This document shows positions 16,473 through 25,081 of a stretch of 32,391 bases of DNA, in pieces. The stretch covers positions 1-32,391 of the forward strand of contig DAIAOV010000028.1 of assembly GCA_027437055.1 (NCBI GenBank), in the 5' to 3' direction. Positions within the stretch are counted from its first letter, which is position 1; every line of letters starts with the position of its first letter. This DNA comes from Legionella sp. GTDB lineage: Bacteria; Pseudomonadota; Gammaproteobacteria; Legionellales; Legionellaceae. The notes beneath the pieces are model-generated. The model ran no database searches. It saw only the letters and a list, made by a program, of their open reading frames with translations, and was not told the origin of the DNA. A program made the position numbers and the translations under genes.

Positions 16473-17604
16473 TGACCACTATGTGGTCATCAGCTTTTAG
16501 GCCAGATAGTACGCGTATTATATTGTTATCCTCTTTACCGAGTTGAACGCTTTTTCTCTCAAAGGTCCATGGAGCTATTTCAACATAAACAGACGTAGTA
16601 TCGTTATTCATGAATAAGGCAGAGGTAGGAATAAGAATCGATTCGGGTTGGGGAACAATCACTTTGACTGTAGCATACATATTAGGCAAGAGTTTGCCAT
16701 CAGGATTGGATAGCGCAATTCGCGTTTTGTTTCTACGAGTATCCGGATCTAATAACGCATTGATAAAGGTAATTTTTCCCTGGAAATCTTGGTTAGGATA
16801 GGCTGATAAAGAGATTGCTACTGCTTGATTTGGGCGAATAACGCTGACTATATTTTCTGGTACGTTGGCTGTTACCCATATTGTTGATAGATCGGCAACG
16901 CTCATCAAGATTGCCGTTGGATCGGTGATGTACGCACCTAATCCATAATTTAGGGCGGTAATTCTACCCTCCATGGGCGCTTTTATAGTCAATAAGCTGA
17001 AATTACTATTGCCTAATGCTTTTAATTTATCTGCAGTACGTTTCGCTTCGGCTTTTGCTTGAATGTAGTTACTTTTCGCTATTTGCACGTCTTTAACAGC
17101 GCTACCACCAGCATGATTTACTGCTTTTGCACGCTTTAGTGCTTCTTGGGCAAGTTGGAGTGCTGCTAGCGCTTTATCATCATCTGAGGATGCTTGGGCC
17201 AGATCGGGAGAGCTAATTTCTGCCAATATTTGATCTTTTTGGACATAATCACCTATATTGGCGTAAATCTTGGTCAAGCGCCCGGTTAATGGGGGGAGAA
17301 TATTAACATTATGTGTGGGATCAACTTCTATTACTCCCGGAAGTGAAACAAGGTGAGGCAGGTTTGAAACTGAAACTGGTTTTATAGTTAATTGAGCGCG
17401 CAGAGAAGAGTGCTCTGGGACTATTATGTGATCACCTTGACGTATCATCAAGGGCGGCGTTTCGGGCTGCTCCTGATTAGAACTGTATTTAAATAAAATA
17501 AAAAGGAGCAACAAGCAAACAAATACTATCAATAGTATGGCAATTGGTTGTTGTTTAGGAGAAAGCTTTTGGTATTGAGCACGAACAATTGCTCTAAATT
17601 TCAC
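16447..17604 (-). CDS. RND periplasmic adaptor subunit (membrane fusion protein, CusB/CzcB-like)
   Basis: A 385-residue adaptor linking the inner membrane pump to the outer membrane factor. One N-terminal membrane segment (PIAILLIVFVCLLLLFILF) anchors it. The first half of the lipoyl-like domain follows (LPPLTGRLTKIYANIGDYVQ KDQILAEI, read as two pieces), then a helical hairpin (ALAALQLAQEALKRAKAV) and the second lipoyl half (APMEGRITALNYGLG). Next come beta-barrel segments (TVKVIVPQPESILIPTSAL) and a C-terminal membrane-proximal domain. It is the first gene of the three-gene efflux operon. No sensor or regulator gene adjoins it. Confidence 0.9.
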   Translation of the reverse strand: MKFRAIVRAQYQKLSPKQQPIAILLIVFVCLLLLFILFKYSSNQEQPETPPLMIRQGDHIIVPEHSSLRAQLTIKPVSVSNLPHLVSLPGVIEVDPTHNVNILPPLTGRLTKIYANIGDYVQKDQILAEISSPDLAQASSDDDKALAALQLAQEALKRAKAVNHAGGSAVKDVQIAKSNYIQAKAEAKRTADKLKALGNSNFSLLTIKAPMEGRITALNYGLGAYITDPTAILMSVADLSTIWVTANVPENIVSVIRPNQAVAISLSAYPNQDFQGKITFINALLDPDTRRNKTRIALSNPDGKLLPNMYATVKVIVPQPESILIPTSALFMNNDTTSVYVEIAPWTFERKSVQLGKEDNNIIRVLSGLKADDHIVVNGGIFIND

Positions 17605-17694
17605 CTAAGTTATCCTTGTAATTTTAACACGCTAATCAAGAGGTTATCTGAAAAGTAACAGGTCTACAACAATAGCTAAATGTTTGTTTTAAGT

Positions 17695-17710
17695 GCCCTA
17701 ATCTTAGGGC
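17695..17710. repeat. small inverted repeat downstream of the protease-like gene
   Basis: GCCCTAA (17695-17701) and TTAGGGC (17704-17710) lie just past the stop of the minus-strand gene. It lacks a U run, so it is at best a weak terminator. Confidence 0.35.
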
Positions 17711-17716
17711 TAGTTC

Positions 17717-19051
17717 TTAACAATAGAGCGTGGTTTTTTTTATCTCCTCTACATATTCCGCACTAAACACGGTTTTTAATTTTCCATTAGAAAACATGCA
17801 TGGGCTGTAAATACCGTTACTTTGATTTACAAAGATATTATTAACCGGATACGCAGGTTCGGGTACCTCGTCAGCATAGGTAATCTTGAAGCTCATATTA
17901 GCCTCACTATTTTTTCTTTTCCTTATTTGTACTGGCGTATAGGGTAGCGTATCCTCGAGCATAATATGATACATCAAATACGGTAACGCGGCTTTATCAG
18001 AGAATCGATGTACAGCCACGCCCCGGCCATTTAATAAAATGTTACAAAATAAGGGATAAGAAATTTGATGGATAATACGAGCCTCGTCAGGAATACTTGC
18101 GTCATTGGGGTCAATAAAATAAATATGCTCCAAATCAGCCCCAATGAGTCTTATAATATGAGTTTCATTCTCTTCCTTATCAGTATCGTTGCTTGTTACC
18201 TCATGAACCAGATAACCTGGATCTTCAGTAGAATACCAACGATAGCTTGGTGTACTTGTACCAATTTGGACGTTACTAACGTCAATCTCTACCAAGCAGG
18301 AATAATGGCGTAATTCCTCCATCAATGACTCAATCCCCATATTGGGATGCCAGTGAGCCTGAGTATATCCTTGCTGTTTCCAAATATGATGAATAATTAA
18401 AAAGTCATAATAATTAGCAATGGAATCAAGTTCTAAATCTTCTTTCGCAATCCCATCTTGAGCTAATAAGGCTGTGAACTCACTGTCAATATCATATTGC
18501 AATTGTCTACTAGTCGTTTTTGCTGTTTTAATTATTTCTTTGGCCTGTTCGTCTTCAATAAAAGAACGGAATGTGTCTTTCTGTGGAGAACGAATAAAAG
18601 CAACGATAAGCTTAGAAGCTACTTTGTCTTTAATATATCCATTCTGCAATATCATTTCAGCTATTTGTTTATCCGTTAAATAGTCGAGTGATTGCTGTTC
18701 TATATAATGTTCAAATTGATCCAAAACAAAGTTTTCAAATGCATGCCTTTGGGTTAGTGCAGTGTACTGTTTGCGATGGTTGGAAATAATTATTTCAATA
18801 GCACGTTCTGCTCCTGCATAAAATTTGCCATAGCGCTTGCGAGCAGTAGCATAATACCAACAAGTACCTCCCTTCTGAGCTGATTGTGGTTCTCTTTGCC
18901 TTGAATTATTGATAGAGACTAATTTATCTTCTTTTAAATACGATATAGCAAAATTTTGTTGTTTATTTTTCTTTATCTTACCGCCAGGAACCTTTTGAAT
19001 AACTCTATTTTTTTCATTGACATAGAACATAAATAATACATACCCGACCAT
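17717..19051 (-). CDS. papain-like cysteine protease candidate, possible secreted effector
   Basis: A 444-residue protein with no signal peptide or clear membrane segment and no family I can name. AQKGGTCWYYATA gives a candidate nucleophile Cys64 followed by Trp, as in papain-fold enzymes, with Gln59 nearby. THIIRLIGADLEHIYFIDPN gives His298 and Asp314, exactly 16 residues apart, the spacing of His and Asn in papain. A helical, charged domain (residues 75-250) separates Cys from His. The C-terminus has an acidic-basic stretch (EYVEEIKKT) of the kind found in Dot/Icm substrates. Both the protease and the effector call are inferences. ATG 19030 is an alternative start. A TACAAT box lies near 19090. 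The gene stands alone between the efflux operon and comM. Confidence 0.6.
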   Translation of the reverse strand: MVGYVLFMFYVNEKNRVIQKVPGGKIKKNKQQNFAISYLKEDKLVSINNSRQREPQSAQKGGTCWYYATARKRYGKFYAGAERAIEIIISNHRKQYTALTQRHAFENFVLDQFEHYIEQQSLDYLTDKQIAEMILQNGYIKDKVASKLIVAFIRSPQKDTFRSFIEDEQAKEIIKTAKTTSRQLQYDIDSEFTALLAQDGIAKEDLELDSIANYYDFLIIHHIWKQQGYTQAHWHPNMGIESLMEELRHYSCLVEIDVSNVQIGTSTPSYRWYSTEDPGYLVHEVTSNDTDKEENETHIIRLIGADLEHIYFIDPNDASIPDEARIIHQISYPLFCNILLNGRGVAVHRFSDKAALPYLMYHIMLEDTLPYTPVQIRKRKNSEANMSFKITYADEVPEPAYPVNNIFVNQSNGIYSPCMFSNGKLKTVFSAEYVEEIKKTTLYC

Positions 19052-19158
19052 TGAAAATAAGTCAATAGATTACATAATTAGCTGATTGTACCATAAACAT
19101 ACACTGAAAGAATCACTTATTGTATATAAATTCAGAACCTACGCTTGAAAGAACTCTA

Positions 19159-19184
19159 GATCCCGCGAACAAGTCGCGGAACGT
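19159..19184. repeat. degenerate half-copy of the 13245-13324 palindrome
   Basis: GATCCCGCGAACAAGTCGCG followed by GAACGT resembles the right arm and flank of the palindrome in the outer membrane factor gene (about 20 of 25 positions). It lies in the spacer between the protease-like gene and comM. Confidence 0.5.
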
Positions 19185-19220
19185 ATAACTAAGAGTCAGA
19201 TTGATATTATTTAATTCATG

Positions 19221-20732
19221 CTATTTAGGTAATTGTAACGGTTGCTTAAAAGAGAGCGCTTGTTGTAAATGTTGTAAATTTACGACTTGGCTATGATTCA
19301 TATCCGCTATGGTTCTAGCTACTTTTAGTAAACGATGATAGCCGCGAGCAGATAATTTAAGTTGATTCATTGCCTGGCTTAAAAAACTCTGTTCTGCATC
19401 CCCTAATTCACACACTAACTCACAAGCTTTAGCACTTAAATTAGCATTCAGGCATTGTTGTCTGTTAAGTTGTATCGTTCTGATGTTGACTACATTGTCT
19501 CGGATAACAAGGCTTTGCTTATCTGGATTGGTATTGGGTTTTACTAACTCTTCTTGAGATAAAGCATGAACCGTAATATGCATGTCAATTCTATCTAATA
19601 GCGGAGCTGATAGTTTTGCTAGGTAACGACTGATACGTTCGGGGGAGCAAAGACAATTCGCCTGTGAATTGCCCCATTGCCCACAAGGGCATGGATTCAT
19701 TGCTGCCAATAATTGAAATTGTGCTGGAAACTCTATTTGTGCGGCTGCTCTTGAGATGCAAATATGTCCAGACTCAAGTGGTTCTCTTAGCGTTTCAAGA
19801 ACCTGTCGGTTAAATTCGGGTAGCTCGTCGAGAAATAAAACGCCATGATGAGCTAATGAAATCTCTCCGGGTTTAGGAGGGTTTCCTCCTCCCACTAAGG
19901 ACATAGGTGAGGCTGTATGATGAGGGGAACGAAAAGGCGGTGATCGCCATTGAGAAAAGTCAGGTAATTTACCTCGTATGGAATTAATAGCTGCGCATTC
20001 TAAAGCTTGGGTTTCAGTAAGTTCTGGTAATAAAGTAGCAAAACGTTTTGCCAGCATGGTCTTACCGCTTCCGGGAGCTCCACTTAACAAAATACTATGT
20101 CCACCACTGGCCGCGATTTCCATCGCGTTTTTAGCATGAAATTGTCCTTTAATATCAGACCAATCTAATTCTTGATGATTAGAATTGGCAGTGGGGCGGG
20201 GAGGCAAGCTGGCTAAAGGAGTATTTTGATTAAGATAGGCACAAACTTCTCTTAAATTATGAGCAGTATGCACTTCTTGATAACCCGTTAAAGCAGCCTC
20301 ATCGGCATTAGCATGAGCAATAACTAACCGCTGCTTCTCTCTATGGGCAGCTAAAACTACAGGAATGATCGCTGAAACAGCTCTTAGTTCTCCACTTAAT
20401 GCAAGCTCTCCTATAAATTCATGACCTATTAAGCTTTTTTGGGAAATTTGTTCTGAGGCAGCAAGAATTCCTAATGCTATTGGTAGATCAAAACCACTGC
20501 CAGTTTTAGGTAAGTCGGCAGGGCCTAAATTAACGGTGATTTTTCGACAGGGAAATTCAAAGTGGCTATTGATAATTGCACTACGAACTCTGTCTTTGCT
20601 TTCTTTTACGGCTGTTTCGGCCAGACCGACTATGGCAAAACTGGGCAAGCCATTAGATAAATGGACTTCTACCGATACCGATTGAGCCATAATACCTATG
20701 GTACTACGCGTTTTAGTGAATGCGAGATTCAT
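19221..20732 (-). CDS. comM: YifB/ComM family AAA+ ATPase, Mg-chelatase-like
   Basis: A 503-residue hexameric helicase; ComM promotes branch migration during natural transformation. An N-terminal Lon-like domain (SVEVHLSNGLPSFAIVGLAE, GSGFDLPIALGIL) precedes the AAA+ core. The core has Walker A GAPGSGKTMLAKRF near residues 218-231, Walker B HHGVLFLDELPEFN near 295-308 and sensor/arginine motifs in LSAPLLDRIDMH. A PCPCGQWGNSQANCLC segment supplies the Cys cluster usual for the family. The C-terminal lid has SARGYHRLLKVARTIADM. I chose ATG 20732 over one 39 bp upstream because AGGAAG lies 7 bp before it and the protein then starts MNLAFTKTRS as in homologues. Confidence 0.93.
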   Translation of the reverse strand: MNLAFTKTRSTIGIMAQSVSVEVHLSNGLPSFAIVGLAETAVKESKDRVRSAIINSHFEFPCRKITVNLGPADLPKTGSGFDLPIALGILAASEQISQKSLIGHEFIGELALSGELRAVSAIIPVVLAAHREKQRLVIAHANADEAALTGYQEVHTAHNLREVCAYLNQNTPLASLPPRPTANSNHQELDWSDIKGQFHAKNAMEIAASGGHSILLSGAPGSGKTMLAKRFATLLPELTETQALECAAINSIRGKLPDFSQWRSPPFRSPHHTASPMSLVGGGNPPKPGEISLAHHGVLFLDELPEFNRQVLETLREPLESGHICISRAAAQIEFPAQFQLLAAMNPCPCGQWGNSQANCLCSPERISRYLAKLSAPLLDRIDMHITVHALSQEELVKPNTNPDKQSLVIRDNVVNIRTIQLNRQQCLNANLSAKACELVCELGDAEQSFLSQAMNQLKLSARGYHRLLKVARTIADMNHSQVVNLQHLQQALSFKQPLQLPK

Positions 20733-20805
20733 TTTTATTCTTCCTGTTTGTTGGCTTGGTTGGTCGACCATTACTTCCAGATGGTGACTAAAAAAATTGT
20801 CGCGT

Positions 20806-20867
20806 TATAAGTGTTTCTCCGGTGTTCATTTACTCCTATATAAACTCCACTCCGCGAAACACTTATA
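20806..20867. repeat. 62-bp palindromic element between comM and ubiK
   Basis: TATAAGTGTTTC (20806-20817) and GAAACACTTATA (20856-20867) are a perfect 12-bp inverted repeat. They enclose 38 bp containing CTCCTATATAAACTCC. Placed in the comM-ubiK gap, it could act as an RNA hairpin between the genes or be a mobile palindromic repeat. Confidence 0.75.
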
Positions 20868-20906
20868 CCTTGCTGTCATGCAAAATCTGCTTGTTATGCA
20901 AGAAGT

Positions 20907-21164
20907 TTATTCTTTCTCTTTATCCTGATGATTCATTAGTTCATCAATTTGATGCTGTAAGTGCTCCAATTTTTCTCTGGTACGCGCTAAAACTTTGCAC
21001 TGTACATCAAATTCTTCGCGGGTGACTAAGTCCATGCGCGCAAAAGCAGCTTGTAGTACTTCTTTGAATTTTTGTTCAATGTCTTTTTCTAGATTTTGTA
21101 AGCTAGTGGGTAAAGTTGAAAAAAGTTTTTTTGCTAAATCATCGAATTGTTTCGGATCGAACAT
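20907..21164 (-). CDS. ubiK: ubiquinone biosynthesis accessory factor UbiK (YqiC/BMFP)
   Basis: An 85-residue, mostly helical protein that trimerises through a coiled coil and assists the aerobic Ubi complex. It starts MFDPKQFDDLAKKLFSTLP. KEVLQAAFARMDLVTREEFD is the strongly conserved centre. LARTREKLEHLQHQIDELM is the C-terminal coiled coil. A GGAGC ribosome site lies 3-4 bp before the ATG at 21164. It is co-directional with comM but separated from it by a palindromic element. Confidence 0.92.
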   Translation of the reverse strand: MFDPKQFDDLAKKLFSTLPTSLQNLEKDIEQKFKEVLQAAFARMDLVTREEFDVQCKVLARTREKLEHLQHQIDELMNHQDKEKE

Positions 21165-21493
21165 AGCTGCTCCATTTTTGTTGTTGTCGACAGTCTAGCA
21201 AAACTGTTTCATAAGCACTATACCTTATTAAAGTTGTTACTTTTAAAGAATTTATTTTCAAGTTGGCTTCAGTACTTTAAAATATGTGGAACATGTCCTA
21301 TGAGACGTTCAAAAGGAGTGTCATTATAGTCAGACAGGTTTAATATAAGGCATGTTTTTAATCCTTAGCGTTCTATTTTGAATACAGTGTGTTGCGGTAT
21401 AACAGGTAGGGAAAAAATGCAATACTGAGATCTCTAATGTAAATGAGAGTTAATTAAGATTAAATACCAATAACAATATTATAAGCTTTTATT
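21165..21493. other. 329-bp spacer between divergent ubiK and acetyltransferase genes
   Basis: Only regulatory sequence is expected here: both flanking genes start outward from it. A TATAGT box (minus strand, about 21216-21221) could serve ubiK and TATTAT (about 21475-21480) the acetyltransferase. Neither has a clear -35 box. No gene or repeat is seen. Confidence 0.5.
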
Positions 21494-22018
21494 ATGAGTA
21501 AAAATCCAACATCTAAGATTAGGACGGCCACGCCGCACGATGCAGAAGCTATTGCGTTAATTCATTTGCGTTCTTGGCAGGAAATGTATAAAGAGTTTAT
21601 CCCTGAATCTGTATTAATGAATTTATCTTTAAAAGATCGCACGCAACAATGGTCTGATTTCATCAAGCAAGGAGTTACTGTTATAGTTCTTGAACTTGAT
21701 AACCAGATGGCTGGTTTTGTAAGTGTTTGTCCTTTTCGAGAAGCGAGTTCAGGCAGTATTGTAGGTGAGATCAGTGCTATCTATATACATCCAGAGTATT
21801 GGCGTAAGGGATTTGGCACCCAACTTTGCTTGGCTGCAATCTCTGAACTAGAAAAAAAGGGGTATAAAAAGGTGGTTCTTTGGGTGTTGGAAGGAAATAC
21901 TCAAGCGCGAAAATTTTATGAGGCGTTGGGTTTTGAAGCAACTAGTTCAACTAAATTAGAAGAGTTTTATGAAAGTGGGGCTTTATTAACGGATATTCTT
22001 TATCAGAAAATAATATAG
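21494..22018 (+). CDS. GNAT family N-acetyltransferase
   Basis: A 174-residue acetyl-CoA-dependent acetyltransferase. It has the N-terminal RTATPHDAEAIALIHLRSWQ that is common in RimI/YhbS-like enzymes. Motif A with the acetyl-CoA loop is at about residues 94-112 (SAIYIHPEYWRKGFGTQL, matching Q/RxxGxG/A). Motif B is near the end (NTQARKFYEALGFEATS). Substrate unknown. It is a single gene upstream of glnK with about 100 bp between, so joint transcription is possible but not shown. Confidence 0.85.
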   Translation: MSKNPTSKIRTATPHDAEAIALIHLRSWQEMYKEFIPESVLMNLSLKDRTQQWSDFIKQGVTVIVLELDNQMAGFVSVCPFREASSGSIVGEISAIYIHPEYWRKGFGTQLCLAAISELEKKGYKKVVLWVLEGNTQARKFYEALGFEATSSTKLEEFYESGALLTDILYQKII

Positions 22019-22064
22019 GAAGTGCTCCTGTACACTATTCTTTTTTTAGGTAGGGTGTGACTAA

Positions 22065-22457
<393 letters not shown>

Positions 22458-22461
22458 ATTC

Positions 22462-22498
22462 TTGTAACTGTTCAAGATCACACCCTGAACAGTTACAA
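22462..22498. terminator. bidirectional terminator between glnK and fau
   Basis: TTGTAACTGTTCA and TGAACAGTTACAA form a perfect 13-bp stem around an 11-base loop, followed by ATTCTTT. It is 5 bp after the glnK stop and 12 bp from the end of the converging gene, serving both. The inner 20 bases recur at 27390-27409. Confidence 0.85.
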
Positions 22499-22509
22499 AT
22501 TCTTTACTG

Positions 22510-23091
22510 TTACATGGGAGGGCTGCGCCAATAAATGGCCTTTTGTGTGATAACTGCATCAAGAGGTATATCCCATGGTTGAGGATCAATAAAGTCAACT
22601 AGTTGGAATTGATAGGCCACTCCAAATAGATATTTTGGTTTTTCATTTTCTAATGTTCTATCATAATAACCTGCCCCCATTCCAATGCGTATACAGCGCA
22701 TATCAAAAGCAACTAAAGGCAGAATAATTAGATCCAGTTCCTTGACAGGGATTGCCATATCAAAACTGACATCAGGCTCGGGAACTCCATATTTATTGTT
22801 TTTAAATGGTGTGGCTGGAGTTGCAGGCAAAAAAGAAAGCGAGGACTCATTATTTAGGGCAGGAAAATAGCAAAACTTGCCTTGTAAAGGGGCACTTTTC
22901 CATAAGGCATTTAAATCAATTTCTCCATTGACAGAGAAATACAGTGCTACATTTTTTGCCCGTCTGTATGGTTCTAAAGCTTTAATTCGTGCACAAATCT
23001 GGCTAGAAGCTGTGGCCCTATAAGTCGAAGAAATTTTAGAGCGGACCCCTTTTATGGTATTTCTAGTTGCTATTTTGTATTGATCAGCCAT
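22510..23091 (-). CDS. fau: 5-formyltetrahydrofolate cyclo-ligase
   Basis: A 193-residue cytosolic enzyme (YgfA/MTHFS) converting 5-formyl-THF to 5,10-methenyl-THF using ATP. Family marks: VALYFSVNGEIDL (substrate loop with the conserved Glu), YGVPEP, DLIILPLVAFDMR and the nucleotide motif RIGMGAGYYDRTL (usual form GxGxGYYDR). The start ATG at 23091 has no strong ribosome site and is preceded by T-rich sequence. In many gammaproteobacteria 6S RNA precedes this gene; I see no 6S-like fold in the 200 bp upstream. Confidence 0.92.
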   Translation of the reverse strand: MADQYKIATRNTIKGVRSKISSTYRATASSQICARIKALEPYRRAKNVALYFSVNGEIDLNALWKSAPLQGKFCYFPALNNESSLSFLPATPATPFKNNKYGVPEPDVSFDMAIPVKELDLIILPLVAFDMRCIRIGMGAGYYDRTLENEKPKYLFGVAYQFQLVDFIDPQPWDIPLDAVITQKAIYWRSPPM

Positions 23092-23305
23092 GTATTTTTT
23101 GTTTTTTTTTTATTTTCTCCCTAGATTATTAGGGGTTTACAGTTAAAGTTCAAGTAGTAACTATGTAATAGCAGCAAAACTTCTAGTTAAAAAAAGTGAA
23201 AAAATACTAGGAAAAAAAAAAAAAATAAGGTATATAGCCGTCCTGGTATATGATTCCTGATCATATTTGACTTAACGAATTATGTTAACTTCTTGAGAGA
23301 ATGAT

Positions 23306-23491
23306 ATGAGTGAATTATTTGAAGAAGATGAAGAAGAAGTAATTGAAGTAGTAGACGATTTTGATGATGTTGAAATAGATGCCGAAATTACGGAAGCGCC
23401 TAGCGCTAGTCTTGATGCACGTCGAAGATTGGAAAATATGTTAGAAGAAAAACGCTTACGAGAAGAACTTGACGATTTCTTAGATGAGTAA
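23306..23491 (+). CDS. PA3496-like small acidic protein
   Basis: A 61-residue, very acidic protein starting MSELFEEDEEEVIEVVDD. The conserved feature is the C-terminal helix LDARRRLENMLEEKRLREEL, which matches the PA3496 family, described as possibly linked to envelope integrity. It has no signal peptide. A GAGAG ribosome site precedes the ATG. pabC follows after 12 bp, so the two are probably co-transcribed. Its role is not known. Confidence 0.75.
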   Translation: MSELFEEDEEEVIEVVDDFDDVEIDAEITEAPSASLDARRRLENMLEEKRLREELDDFLDE

Positions 23492-23503
23492 AATGAGTAC
23501 ATT

Positions 23504-24313
23504 ATGCATACGAGGGTGTTAGTAGATAAAGGTGATATCAGTCCAGCATTTGCTATTGATGATCGCATTTTTCTAGGAGAGGGTTTATTTGAAACCCTCA
23601 GAGTAGATAGTTCTAAACCATGTTTTGCAGAATTACATTGGCAACGGCTTAGTGATTCTGCTCAAAAATTAGGCATTCCTTTTGATCTTTCATTGGATGA
23701 TTGGCAGGAACATTTGATTGCTCAAATTAAACGAGATAATTTGTATCATGGTGGAATCAAAGCCATATTAAGTGGTGGTTCTGCTCCTAGAGGGCTTGCT
23801 GAACAAGGTCAAGTCAGTCATTTGATGTTTCAAACATTCAACTATACAGTACATAAACATCCCGTGCGTTTATCTAGCGTGTCTTGGTTAAGAGATGCAG
23901 CTAGTCCTATTTATAGATTAAAATCTGTAAATTATTTGGAGGCGATAATTGCTAGACGACAAGCACTCGCCGCAGGTGCTGACGATGCTTTATTTTATAA
24001 CTCAGCGCATCACGCAACAGAAACTACCTGTGCTAATTTCTTTTTAATTCAAAATAATATTCTTCTTACTCCTCCATTAGATGATGGGGTGTTACCAGGT
24101 ATTACTCGCGCTCGTCTGCTTACAATTGCTGCACAACACCAGATTTCTTGTAAAGAACTGTCTTTAGCCCCGGAAATGATAAAGGAAGCTGAAGCCGTTT
24201 TTATTACCAATAGCTTGCAAGGGATTAGATTTGTCCATTCGTTAGATGGTGTTATTTTTGATTTAAGTCATCCTTTATTGGAAGAGTTAACTGTTCTTCT
24301 TGCTCAAATGTAA
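23504..24313 (+). CDS. pabC: aminodeoxychorismate lyase (PabC) or related class IV aminotransferase
   Basis: A 269-residue PLP enzyme of fold type IV. PabC releases 4-aminobenzoate and pyruvate from aminodeoxychorismate for folate. Seen: FAIDDRIFLGEGLFETLRVD at the N-terminus, the PLP Lys in PIYRLKSVNYLEAI, DDALFYNSAHHATETTCANF, and the C-terminal GITRARLL and VFITNSLQGIR. The closely related D-amino acid and branched-chain aminotransferases share these marks. NSLQGIR at the end and the folate gene fau close by favour PabC. The product of the gene just upstream is unrelated in sequence. Confidence 0.82.
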   Translation: MHTRVLVDKGDISPAFAIDDRIFLGEGLFETLRVDSSKPCFAELHWQRLSDSAQKLGIPFDLSLDDWQEHLIAQIKRDNLYHGGIKAILSGGSAPRGLAEQGQVSHLMFQTFNYTVHKHPVRLSSVSWLRDAASPIYRLKSVNYLEAIIARRQALAAGADDALFYNSAHHATETTCANFFLIQNNILLTPPLDDGVLPGITRARLLTIAAQHQISCKELSLAPEMIKEAEAVFITNSLQGIRFVHSLDGVIFDLSHPLLEELTVLLAQM

Positions 24314-24344
24314 GGCAATTTATTACCTAATCTACTTTAATCAT

Positions 24345-24992
24345 TCAATTCTTCTTAAACAATTTCATAAAACAGAGGAATAAGATGGCGAGTCCGGAGA
24401 GGATAATACCTCCATTTCGATAAAAGTGCTCGGGGTTTGATAGGGCATTTATTCCTGCATAACCAAAATAAGTGTAAATAATTTCAGCAGGTATAAGAAA
24501 AATAAACGTAGTAATAATGTAAAGACGGAATCTGATTCCTGTTATTCCCAGGCCATAATTGACTATATTGAAGGGGACAATGGGAAATAATCGTAATAGA
24601 GCGACAAAAATCCAACCTTTTTGTTCAACGCCGGTGATTAATTGGTTAAGCCGCTCACCTCGCTTTCTTGAGCACCAATCATAAAAAAAATGTCTGGTTA
24701 TTAAAAAAGAAAAGGCGGCTCCAAATGTTGCCCCGATCAAATTGAGCACCGTACCCATAATTGGACCAAAAATTGCTCCCCCCGCTAGAGTAAGTATCAT
24801 GGTGGGTAAAAACATTAAGCTGGCTAAACTGTATAGAATTAAAAAAAGGACGGGCGCAAGCCATCCGAGTCCATTGATCCAATCAATAATCTCAATATAG
24901 TGTTTGTGAAAAGCCCATGTGCCAGCAATGAATACAAGTAAGGCTAAAATAAAACAAATTGTTTTAATATAATGATTTTGCATATAAGTCAT
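24345..24992 (-). CDS. TVP38/TMEM64 (DedA/VTT-domain) membrane protein
   Basis: About 215 residues with six or so hydrophobic segments. The VTT domain is at about residues 55-165: LASLMFLPTMILTLAGGAIF, then GTVLNLIGATFGAAFSFLIT, and RLFPIVPFNIVNYGLGITGI with the conserved Arg and Pro. Members of this superfamily include lipid scramblases and DedA flippases. I chose the ATG at 24992; a TTG at 25028 gives 12 more residues and the ribosome site is weak in both cases. It is divergent from the acyl-ACP synthetase gene with under 100 bp between, hinting at shared control. Confidence 0.82.
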   Translation of the reverse strand: MTYMQNHYIKTICFILALLVFIAGTWAFHKHYIEIIDWINGLGWLAPVLFLILYSLASLMFLPTMILTLAGGAIFGPIMGTVLNLIGATFGAAFSFLITRHFFYDWCSRKRGERLNQLITGVEQKGWIFVALLRLFPIVPFNIVNYGLGITGIRFRLYIITTFIFLIPAEIIYTYFGYAGINALSNPEHFYRNGGIILSGLAILFLCFMKLFKKN

Positions 24993-25081
24993 GAGGTACA
25001 CTTTATTACAGCCCGTGAAGAGTCGCAAGTCATCTTGCCAAACAATACTTGATTAGGTATAACCGATATCAATTTCTTTAA

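Noticed and set aside
21340-21440. Possible small RNA in the ubiK-acetyltransferase gap
   Set aside because: No promoter-terminator pair could be identified.
23092-23305. Possible 6S RNA next to the 5-formyltetrahydrofolate cyclo-ligase gene
   Set aside because: 6S RNA is often found there, but this stretch is dominated by A and T runs and shows no long 6S-like stem.
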